In this document: positions 56,108-64,000 of the stretch, piece after piece
Position numbering within the stretch: the first letter of the stretch is position 1
Layout: each line of letters opens with the position of its first letter
DNA from: Stomoxys calcitrans
Lineage: Eukaryota > Arthropoda > Insecta > Diptera > Muscidae
NCBI RefSeq assembly: GCF_963082655.1
Contig: NC_081555.1
Location: 152,375,007 to 152,439,006 of the forward strand
Length of the DNA stretch: 64,000 nt
Reading direction: 5' to 3'
The notes under the pieces: generated by a model
Seen by the model: the letters and a program-made list of their open reading frames with translations, nothing else
Told to the model about the DNA's origin: nothing
Database searches by the model: none
Program-made: the position numbers and the translations under genes

Positions 56108-56315
56108 TGGGTTGCCCAAAAAGTAGTTGCGGATTTTTCATATAGTCGGCGCTGACAAATTTTTTCACAGCTTGTGATTCTGTAATTGCATTCTTTCTTC
56201 TGTCAGTTATCAGCTGTTACTTTTAGCTTGCTTTAGAAAAAAAGTGTAAAAAAGTATATTTGATTAAAGTTCATCCTAAGTTTTATTAAAAATGCAATTA
56301 TTTTGGGCAACCCAA
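56108..56315 (+). mobile_element. mariner-derived MITE copy 6, shortened
   Basis: 208 bp with TA on both sides (56106-56107 and 56316-56317), TTGGGTTGCCCAAAAAGTAG and TTTTGGGCAACCCAA ends. It lost about 28 bp next to the right end, where AAATGCAATTATTTTGGG replaces the usual longer stretch. Confidence 0.92.
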
Positions 56316-57164
56316 TACATTCACCCGGTAGCCATTTACCGCATCTGCTACCTTTTCTGCATGAGTGTTGTCTAGAACTGCTTGATATGCCGGCTTGATC
56401 TAGAGGTTCTCTCTTGTAGCGCTGAACCTCACGCTCCAGATCATGTAGATCTTGTGGATATCTATCCACAAGATGATGATTAAGATGATCTCTGCGATAA
56501 CAGTCCAAAAGATATTGCTTAGACAGCATGTAGTTATGTCTTCGCACTGGTAGGATCTTTGTCTCCCGATGGAGGTGGTCCAGATGAGAACAGGTTGTTG
56601 TTGTTGTAGCAGTTTATTGTGTTCTATCTTTCGTCTGCTTGATTCTGTTGAGTGTCAAGACCTCTGCGACTAAGACGGTACGCGTCCACAGAGATCTGGG
56701 TCTAAGTCGAGTGTGTCTGGCCGGGCAGTTAAACAGGTGACGTGCGGTCCCTGGTTACAATCGGAACATACATCTTGCACGTCGGCATCAATCCTTGCTC
56801 TGTAGGAGTTGAGACGGCTGCATCTGCGGGAACGTAATTGAGGCAAAACTACACTGGTTATGTCTTCGCACTGGTAGGATCTTTGTTTCCCGATGGAAGT
56901 GGTCCCAAATGAGAACTGAGGAGACAGCCCGTCGCAGTTCGGAGGACGGCATTCTGACAGATCTGAATATTATTCCACTGCGTGCCACAAAGTTGACGAG
57001 ACCACACTGGCGCTGCATAACTTAACACACACCGGCCAATAGCTTTGTACGTGATCAACAAGGTTTTTTTGTGCTGCCTGCGAGTGACTCGAGGACCTTG
57101 TTTCTACTTTCGATTTTATCGCAAATTGCTGTGGCATTTGGGAAGAATTTGTATGTTTAGTTTG

Positions 57165-57318
57165 GGTTTAGGAAGAGTGGCAGTCCTTTACATACTCACT
57201 TCACAATTTGAGGTTCATTGTTATACCACAGCAGCGACAGACCAAGGCTTCTGACGGGAATCGAACCCACGACCGCTGTACTGGTAAACCACACTACCAA
57301 CTCGGCTACCAGGGAGAA
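57165..57318 (-). mobile_element. tRNA-derived SINE (family 2), copy 1
   Basis: The - strand has an A-box-like TAGCCGAGTTGGTAGTGTG and B-box-like GGGTTCGATTCC, then GTCTGTCGCTGCTGTGGTAT and GTAAAGGACTGCCACTC. It lies in the jockey-like LINE. The tRNA-like part lacks a proper acceptor stem, so it is a SINE, not a tRNA gene. Confidence 0.7.
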
Positions 57319-57472
57319 TGTGTATGAGCTGTCCAATGTAACGCCAAGAATTTTGGAAGAATTTGGTCGGAATCCTATCTCCATCGACCATCACAGTCAG
57401 ATCAGCATTCACCTCACTCATATTTGTAGTGAACAATGTGGCTGAAGATTTGGTGACAGATATCTTCAGATT

Positions 57473-57641
57473 AGATAAGGGCACCCCGGTAGCCGAGTTG
57501 TTAGGGTGCTTGGATTACCAGTTCAGGGGCTTGGTTCGAGTTTTGCCAGCAGCCTTGGCCTGTCGCTACTGTGTTATCACAATGGACTTAGAATTGTCTA
57601 AGTAAGTCTGTAAAGGACTGCCACTCTTAGCTAACCTAACC
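57473..57641 (+). mobile_element. tRNA-derived SINE (family 2), copy 2, 12-bp target duplication
   Basis: 169 bp flanked by TATCTTCAGATT at 57461-57472 and 57642-57653. Head GGTAGCCGAGTTGTTAGGGT, B-box-like GGTTCGAGTTT, body CCTGTCGCTACTGTGTTATC, 3' end TAGCTAACCTAACC. Removing it restores the LINE frame (LKISVTKSS region). Confidence 0.85.
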
Positions 57642-58164
57642 TATCTTCAGATTTCTTGCAGCGAAATATGAGGCAAGTTCGTTGAGGTAGACGTTCAACC
57701 TATCGCAGATGTCAACAATGGCTGGGGGGCCTGATGCCATGATCGTACAATCATCCGCATATGATACAATCTCTATGCCATCTGGAGGGGGTGGAATGGA
57801 GGATAGGTAGAGGTTAAACAGTGCGGGAGATATTACCCCAACTTGGGGAACTCCCTGTTTCACTCTATAGTATTTCGACTTCCGTGTAGACCAGGACTCA
57901 AATAACTCATCAAGTTTCAAGCCACCGGCAAAAAGGCAGCCGACAACTATCCAAACCACCAAAGTCCACCGAAATTTCCCAATAAATTACAAACCAACTT
58001 TTGTAGCGCCTCAAAGTATGCTTTGAATTGGGTACATTTACGTGCAATTAAAAGTAATTCATAATTTATTGGTCACCCATTAGTTCCATTACAATAAATT
58101 GCTGGGTGAAAAATATAGTCATTATTTTTTGAGCCTGAATGTATGCTAAAAAATTTAGATGTAA

Positions 58165-58275
58165 TGTTGTTGTAGCAGTGTGTTGTACACTGTACACTGA
58201 GAGGGCAGCCATTGCCAATGAAAGAATCCATCGGGTGAATCCGGTACGTACGACCGGCTGCCAAGGGATTGTGGG
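58165..58275 (+). repeat. short dispersed repeat (LINE 5'-end-like)
   Basis: TGTTGTTGTAGCAGTGTGTTG, then GGGCAGCCATTGCC and ACGACCGGCTGCCAAGGG; same family as 14431-14525. Confidence 0.7.
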
Positions 58276-58289
58276 TAAGCGATAATGGT

Positions 58290-59077
58290 AATATTGGCTG
58301 AAATTTTGCATGAGGTGTTTTGCTATGACTTCCAATAACTATGCTAAGTATGTCGTAAATCGGTATACCTGATATAGCTGTCATATAAACTGATCTTGGG
58401 TCTTGAAATTTTGCACGTAGTGTTTTGGTATCACTTCCAACAACTATGTTAAGTATGATGCAAATCGGTTCATAATCTGGTAAAGCTGTCATATAACCCG
58501 ATTTTGGATCTTGACTTCGTGAGCCAATAGAGCGCGCAATTCTCATCCGATTTGGCTGAAATTTAGCATGAGGTGTTTTGTTATGACTTCCAATAACTGT
58601 GCTAAGTATGGCGTAAATCGGTATAGAACCTGATATAGCTGCCATATAAACAAATCTGGGATTTTGACTTCTTGAGCCTTTAGAGGGCGAAATTCTCACC
58701 CGATTTGGCAGAAATTTCGTACAACGGCTTCTCTCATGACTTTCAACATACGTGTCTAATATGGTCTGAATCGATCAATAGCTTGATACAGCTCCCATAC
58801 AAACCGAACTCTCGATTTTGCTTCTTGAGCCCCAACAAGGCTTAATTCTTATCCAAATGAACTGAAATATTGCACAGTGACTTCTACAATGATCAGCATT
58901 CATTTATGGTCCGAATCGGACTATAACTTGATATAGCTCCAATAGCTTAGCAGTTCTTATTCAATATTCTTTGTTTGCCTAAAAAGATATACCGCGCATA
59001 GAACTCGACAAATGCGATCAATGGTGGATGGTATATAAGATTCGGCCCGGCCGAACTTAGCACGCTCTTACTTGTTA
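58290..59077 (+). mobile_element. INE-1-like element, head missing (E13)
   Basis: Four to five 153-type units (ACTTCCAATAACTATGCTAAG, GAGCCAATAGAGCGCGCAAT), then tail CAATGGTGGATGGTATATAA, CGGCCCGGCCGAACTTAGCA, ending ACTTGTT at about 59076. Confidence 0.75.
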
Positions 59078-59159
59078 CTAGTTTATTTATAAATTCTCGT
59101 TTGTTTCCAAAAATTGTATAAATTCATATTTTTTACAAAAGCCAGGTAGATGTTAATTG

Positions 59160-59372
59160 CCATTTGTTGTTGTTGTAGCAGTGTGTTGTACACTGAGGCG
59201 GCAGCCCTTGCCGATGGATAACTCCATCGGGTCAATCCGGTACGTACAACCGGCTGCCATGGGATTGCCATTTGTTGTTGTTGTAGCAGTGTGTTGCACG
59301 CTGAGGCGGCAGCCCTTGCCGATGGAGGACTCCATCGGGTCAATCCGGTATGTACAACCGGCTGCCATGGGT
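59160..59372 (+). repeat. two tandem copies of the LINE 5'-end-like repeat
   Basis: 59160-59262 and 59270-59372 are nearly identical (TGAGGCGGCAGCCCTTGCCG, CAACCGGCTGCCATGGG), about 110 bp apart. GGCAAGGGC-GCCGCCTCAGTGTAC on the other strand also appears at the 5' end of the LINE at 62.2 kb with one difference, which suggests these are LINE 5' fragments. Confidence 0.75.
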
Positions 59373-59379
59373 TTATTTA

Positions 59380-60757
59380 TTGCCATTTGTGTATTTGTGT
59401 TGTTTCGTTTAGCCACAAACATCTGTTAAAATCAACTCTGATGGAAAAAACAATTGGTAGCCATTTGAAATTTCGATACGACAGCTTTCGAGTGCGGTAA
59501 GACATCCACTCGATACGTGACGAAATCTCATTCGATACAAAAGCGTACTCGATCACGTATGCGGTAATTCGGCCCTTTATATCTTTTGGAGTTACATTCT
59601 TTTGCATTTTATTTGTGACAATAATTGAACTTATTATGGACCCTATTTCCTCCAGCACAATCTCCAATGCAAAATTCCTCTTCTGTCATACTTCATTTCC
59701 ACCAGTAAGCAAATTTTTTTTTTATCATAAGCAAAAGCATTTGAGACAGCAGTCAATCGTTAATTTGTCTGGTTTCTTATTTCTTTCAACTTTATTCACA
59801 CTTCTTAATATTAATTGCCATCGTTTTGCAATTTTAATATAAACAAAATCGATGTCATATATGCCAGCTGTTGTTGATCTTTTGTTCATACAATACTTAA
59901 TTTCATAGGTATACAAGTTTAAGGAATAGAGATATATATATAGGCGAGTAAGACAAAGTAATAAACATTATCATTAAGATAAGCTATTTTGCTATACACA
60001 TACACACAAGGTGATTATGTGATCTTTATGGGTATTGTTTTTCTCTTTTCAGTTTTAGGGTAAAAGCTAAAGCTACTTTGCTAGACATACAAAGGAATAA
60101 TTTTCTATCTTCTTTTTTCTTTTTATACATAAAGACAAAATACTAGATGAACAAATGTTTTTGTCTAAGGAAATTAACGAAAATTAAAGTACAAAATTTT
60201 TTTTTTAAATAGTACAACAAATATTAACAAAGATTCATATAGTAAATGTTATACATATAAATATGTTATTTTTTGTTTTCTTAATAATTTATCACATAAT
60301 TGGTTTTAATCATAAATCGTCATCCCATTTAGGTTTCTTTTTTGTTTTGTTTCGTTTCAATTTTGGTAAGCTCTTTGAGTAGTGATTCATGCGGTTTTGT
60401 TTGTTATCTACAAAAATACAGAGTCATTAAAATGAATTTCTAAACAATTGAAATTAAGATTATATTCCCAAGGGATTTTTGGTTTAAGACCAATGGACTT
60501 TTATTTTAAAACAAGGAAAGTTGTTTATATGGCTTAGCTTCCTTCTTAGTTGATTAATTGCAAGTCCATTGTCTAGGAATTTGAAAATAAACAATTACTA
60601 ACAATTCATTGGCACCAGTCTCTCATCACAACTCAAGGAGTAAACACATCTAAAACTTAGCTCTTCTTCTTCCTCTTCTCTTCTGTAGCTGCTTGGGATG
60701 TTGTTGTTTTTGTTTACATTTGGTTAATTTGCGACAGTTTGCATCACACCCGCCAAC
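59380..60757. other. AT-rich spacer, includes Rab21 3' UTR
   Basis: No recognisable gene or transposon. The part next to the Rab21 stop presumably contains its 3' UTR (transcribed toward lower coordinates). Open frames here are short and unlike any family I know. Confidence 0.4.
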
Positions 60758-61432
60758 TCAACCACAGCATGAACCACGTGAACCCTCAGGCACTTGTGAC
60801 TGCATATCATCGTTACCATCTTGTGAATCTTCCACAATTAAACGTCTTTGGCCAAATTGTTGCTGGGCCGTGGCCCTTTGTCTTTGATTGTTTTGCTGGG
60901 CATGTTGTACCATAAGTCTTGTCAATTCCATAAATAATTCATCGATGTTTTCATTTGTTTTGGCCGACGTCTCAAAGTAATGGGCACCCACACTTTCGGC
61001 ATATGCAATGGCATCATCTTCGCTCACTGTACGTTGCTCTTCCAGATCGATTTTATTGCCCGCAATAGTTAGAATGATCTCAGCACCCAACATACGTTTC
61101 AATTCCTTTACCCAATTTTTGACTTTCTGAAAGGAGTCCTGATCGGTGATGTCATACACCAGTATGGCACCGTGTGAGCCTCTATAGTAGATGGGTCCCA
61201 ATGCATGAAAACGCTCCTGGCCTGCTGTATCCCAAATGTTCAACTGCACTTTGTTGCCATTCTCCAGGTTGACTTTTTTGGTGAGAAATGAGGCCTGCAA
61301 AGTGCTAATGTGTTGGCTATTGAATTTGTCCTCCACATAACGGCAAACAATCGATGTTTTGCCCACACACCCTTCTCCCAGTAGTACCACCTTAAAATTA
61401 TATTGCGTTGGTTGTTGATTGTTAGTCGTCAT
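60758..61432 (-). CDS. Rab21: Rab21-like small GTPase
   Basis: Rab21 controls early endosome traffic and integrin endocytosis (family knowledge). The 224-aa product has every G motif: P-loop GEGCVGKTS (19-27), switch I around T44 (STLQASF), WDTAGQE (67-73), NKID (126-129), ETSAK (154-158). The block FLTKKVNL followed by KVQLNIWDTAGQERFHALGPIYYR separates Rab21 from Rab5 and Rab22. A polar, Gln-rich hypervariable tail (about 178-215) leads to SCCG at the C terminus, a prenylation signal. The coding region is one uninterrupted exon with an ATG in context ATATG reading MTTNNQQPTQ. Because it is intronless I considered a processed copy, but there is no poly(A) tract or decay. It lies about 10 kb from ogre in a tail-to-tail arrangement. 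Confidence 0.95.
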   Translation of the reverse strand: MTTNNQQPTQYNFKVVLLGEGCVGKTSIVCRYVEDKFNSQHISTLQASFLTKKVNLENGNKVQLNIWDTAGQERFHALGPIYYRGSHGAILVYDITDQDSFQKVKNWVKELKRMLGAEIILTIAGNKIDLEEQRTVSEDDAIAYAESVGAHYFETSAKTNENIDELFMELTRLMVQHAQQNNQRQRATAQQQFGQRRLIVEDSQDGNDDMQSQVPEGSRGSCCG

Positions 61433-62175
61433 ATTTTTTCTCTATTGATTTGTCGCTTTTTCCTAAGATTTACATGGATTTCGCCTTTTGGGGGAGTTTA
61501 AATCACCGAAATTTTTTAAAACTTTCTTATTTGTAGCCTTGTTTGGTGTTTTTTTTTATCGCTTGGTTGTATTGTGGTCTGTTGTGGAAAAATTTAATTA
61601 AATGCAGGCGAAAATGTCAACAACTAATATGAATAGTACAACAACAATGCGTTTGACAGTGCAAAATTTATATGACATATCGTCGAAGGAGTGACATCTG
61701 TGAAGAGAGAGAGAAACGATAGTTTAGATACATGTCTATCAACCAAGAAATTTGATAGATGGCGCTGTTAGCAATTTTGTTAAATAAGCCTTTGTTAACG
61801 GTATTGTATGGACCGTTTCCATGAGAAGATGTGTTGAAATGCTTGTGGGCCTTGAAAATATGTGTTTTATAAATTCCATCACAGTATTCTAATCTGGCGA
61901 GATATATTCATTTACAGTTAGTAACAGTTGCCCAACAACAAAATATTGCGTAAATAGTGCAATTCGGATTTTGTTGTTTGTGTGTGTTTTGGTTCTTAAC
62001 TATATTACACACACAACCAAAACTCGTTGATAGGTAGTGCACTCCGCAAGAAAAAATTGTATTCAGCTGTCTACTGTACACTATCTGGTAATTATGTCAC
62101 GCTATCTAGTCAGTTCTAATTGACCCTATAAAGTGTATTATTGTTAGTCATAGCACAAGGCGTATTTAAAAAGGT
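61433..62175 (-). promoter_or_regulatory. upstream region of Rab21
   Basis: The 740 bp between the Rab21 start and the next LINE has no convincing ORF and should hold the 5' UTR and promoter. I see AT-rich DNA with short T runs and the stretch GATAGATGGCGCTG near 61755, but no TATA box or initiator I would defend. Regulatory status is inferred from position only. Confidence 0.35.
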
Positions 62176-62253
62176 GGTTTCACGCGAACAGCTGTTAACA
62201 GCCGGCCAGGCAAGGGCAGCCGCCTCAGTGTACGTGTTTGTCTTTTTTTCGTC

Positions 62254-62450
62254 ATGAGAGAGGCATATCCTGCATGCCATCTCCGCATGCCTCTGGTCAA
62301 GACCGAGATTGAAAAGAACCCCGGACCTGGTCCTGTTTGGTTTGCCAGAACTGCCTCCACCATCGGTCGGTGTCAGCGAGGTGTAATCGGTGCATGGAGT
62401 GGGTACATTTCCGATCTTGCTCTGGCCTCACTTCACTACGGGAGTAGAGT
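62254..62450 (+). pseudogene. LINE N-terminal protein with 2A-like motif and zinc cluster
   Basis: The frame from 62254 gives TEIEKNPGPGP at residues about 17-27, fitting the 2A consensus D/x-x-E-x-N-P-G-P except for the first Asp (Thr here). 2A motifs cause ribosome skipping or act as N-terminal signals in some non-LTR elements (family knowledge). Directly after it, a frameshift is needed to reach the Cys-rich cluster, so this copy is broken. Confidence 0.7.
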
Positions 62451-62583
62451 CATACTGGATATGTTGCAAGGTGCTGTGCGAACATAGCCAGCTGTGGGTC
62501 ACAAGCGTCGTCGCCCGATCTCTCCCTTGCGGCAATATACGCAACGGCAGCATCCCAGCTCACTGCCGGAAAGTGTATAATAT

Positions 62584-63120
62584 TTGCACCTGAACTGCAA
62601 TGGTCTCCGTGGCAAGATCGATGAGTTTGTGGATTTTATAAGTCGGAAGAGCATATTGGTCGCAGCGATCCAGGAGTCACAGCTGGCCAACACCTGCAAC
62701 TTGCACAGTTGTCACGGATACAATGTGCTACGTAAGGATCGCTCAAGTAATGGAGGTGGGGGATTGGCCTTCGTGATACACCATTCCGTGCAATATAGAC
62801 CCATCTCGTTTGCGCCTGGCGCTAATGACCCCTACATGGAGTGCATGGGGATAGCAGTCAGGTCCGGTACTGCCGAGATAGAGCTATACAACGTGTACAT
62901 ACCGCCGGTGGGTAGCTGTGTCCCAATTAATGACCAAGCTTACAACCCCGACATAAGTGGGTTACTCTCTAGCCATAATTGTCTGGTTCTAGGGGACTAT
63001 AATGCGCATTACACTTCATGGCATTCTCCCCTAGGTAAGAACCAGCGTGGCATAGCTTTGGCAGAGCAGATGGAAGGCCTCACGTTTTGCACGGTGAATG
63101 AGGATGTCCCCACTTCATAA
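62584..63120 (+). pseudogene. LINE apurinic-type endonuclease domain
   Basis: EEP-family domain that nicks target DNA for priming. Seen: LNCNGLRGKIDEF at the start, catalytic Glu in AAIQESQL, GGGGLAFVIHHSV, VYIPPVGSC, and LGDYNAHYTSWHS near the end. The frame begins at the domain itself and has no native start. It ends early at a stop after NEDVPTS; the last catalytic His segment is missing or deleted. Confidence 0.85.
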
Positions 63121-63590
63121 CCTCTGAGCGCCGGACGTTTATCAATCAGAAGAAGGACGATTGGGCTGGCTTCAGAGAGTATACCAATCGCCGCTTCAGT
63201 GAACTTCCACCCCCCACGGATGTGCTAGTTGCCGAGAGGAAATTCCGAGCAGCCACTCGCTTTATATCAGTCGGTCGAATACCCCAAGTACGTTTTCGAG
63301 CCGATGGACAACCATCATAATTTACCGTGGGCGAAGTTACGAATGTCATCCGTGGCGCCAAATCACCCAAGGCGTTGGTCCCCAACGGAATCTCTGCATT
63401 GATGTTGAAGAATATGGATTTACCTGGAGTTGAGTACCCTACCACTGTCCTCAACCTGTCTTTGAATACTTTTGTAGATCGCGATGTCTGGAGAATGGGC
63501 AGAGTGATCCCGATGTCCTCAAATAGTTTGACATGGAGAAAATGTAAACAAAGAATGAATGAAAAAAAGAGAACAAGTTGATATCCTCAA

Positions 63591-64000
63591 TGCCAAGTAC
63601 TGCCAAAAATTACAATAAATTTTATGTAGGCTGATCGCTGGGCTTAACCTTATTCAGTGATTTTTCTATTAAACACAACACAATTTTCGATGTTAATGAT
63701 ATTTTGAGCTTGTGTGCGTGATAAAGAAAATCACAACACAGTTTCACAATCGCACATACAAATTGGTAGTAGAGCGGTAGAAATCGAAAAACACTATGGG
63801 AATCCCAAAATCGTGAGCATATGAAATTGAAAACATTGACTTACGTATGTGCAGACGAAAAATTGAATTCGACATACACCAACCGAAAAAGATTCGATAT
63901 CAAGCGATTGCTATTTGTTCGTCTGTACTATTTTTCAACATCCACAAACAGGCTATAAGACCATACGGTGAAATCGACATCTTGCCAAGGTGGATTTAAA
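63591..64000. other. unique DNA at the window end
   Basis: AT-rich, no gene or repeat recognised. Confidence 0.4.

Larger units (their letters stand above)
51120..57965 (-). mobile_element. jockey-like LINE remnants, one or two copies, host of copia, MITE and SINEs
   Basis: Copy A: 51135-51266 plus 55995-56107 plus 56316-56580, interrupted by copia and a MITE. Copy B: about 56593-57962, with - strand products at 57962-57640 (RT: KQGVPQVGVISPALFNLYLS, VSYADDCTIMASG), 57472-57313 (TKSSATLFTT, SKILGVTLDSSYTFS) and 57060-56788 (TYKAIGRCVLSYAAPVW). The copies overlap in family sequence (CATCTTGCACGTCGGCATCA appears in both). Copy B ends in a CAACAACAACAA-type 3' tail at about 56593. Both inactive. 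Confidence 0.75.
62180..63590 (+). mobile_element. jockey-like LINE, 5' half only, decayed
   Basis: 5' end region GGCAGCCGCCTCAGTGTAC; N-terminal protein MREAYPACHLRMPLVKTEIE followed by KNPGPGP (2A-like); after a frame change a zinc-binding cluster CLVCQNC, CNRCMEWVHF and SCSGL (62330-62450); endonuclease at 62584-63120; linker at 63125-63310 (WAGFREYTNRRFSELPPPTD, ATRFISVGRIP); RT entry at 63327-63540 (NVIRGAKSPKALVPNGISAL, NMDLPGVEY). It stops before the RT catalytic core, so it is 3'-truncated. Confidence 0.85.

Noticed and set aside
57250..57320. tRNA-like sequence with A and B boxes (also in all SINE family 1 heads)
   Set aside because: No complete acceptor stem or clean cloverleaf; the body continues as a dispersed repeat with SINE-type ends, so these are SINEs.
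62180..63590. Possible host endonuclease/exonuclease gene next to Rab21
   Set aside because: The neighbouring RT entry motif, LINE-type linker, 2A-like N terminus and frame breaks show it is a decayed non-LTR retrotransposon.

Overview
This is a 64-kb piece of a dipteran genome, most likely a calyptrate/muscid-type fly. That assignment is an inference from two fly-like genes and from the repeat content; no species marker was checked. There are only two intact host genes. (1) ogre/innexin 1 lies on the + strand in four coding exons: 26589-26837, 36966-37073, 49393-49901 and 49969-50191. Spliced, they give 362 codons with all four splice junctions in frame, the four extracellular loop cysteines and the YYQWV motif. 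(2) A Rab21-like small GTPase lies on the - strand at 60758-61432, 224 aa in a single coding exon ending in Cys-Cys-Gly.

Nearly everything else is transposable element, often nested. The commonest type, about a dozen copies, is INE-1/DINE-1 ('mini-me')-like. Each has a TATACCC hairpin head, a TA-rich stretch, a conserved core ending in GTCC/GTCT repeats, a tail with a TTCGGCC/GGCCGAA hairpin and an end reading ACTTGTTT. Between head and tail they carry tandem arrays of a 153-bp unit. Two diverged array types share this period. A third, related family has a TACCCTACACCAC hairpin head.

Layout: 1-5.3 kb, decayed - strand LINEs (LOA-like, then CR1-like split by a mariner MITE). 5.3-8.4 kb, unique DNA, a tRNA-derived SINE and a + strand LOA-like LINE. 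8.6-25 kb, INE-1-like elements, SINEs, two mariner types and unique spacers. 25-50 kb, ogre: intron 1 (10.1 kb) and intron 2 (12.3 kb) are filled with INE-1-like arrays, LINEs, SINEs, a DD34D mariner and a long pentanucleotide repeat. 51-58 kb, a decayed jockey-like LINE hit by a complete but dead copia element (51267-55994, target duplication GAGTT), a MITE and two copies of a second SINE. 58-64 kb, an INE-1-like tail, short dispersed repeats, Rab21, and a 3'-truncated jockey-like LINE whose N terminus carries a 2A-like NPGP motif.

The most notable observations are these: inverted repeat arrays bracket ogre intron 1; a SINE end forms a perfect 111-bp-arm palindrome inside that intron; a mariner and its MITE carry complementary deletions; the copia reverse transcriptase has an in-frame duplication; and several insertions can be dated relative to each other from intact target-site duplications. 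I did not find a prokaryotic-style system, a CRISPR array or an unknown multi-gene cluster.
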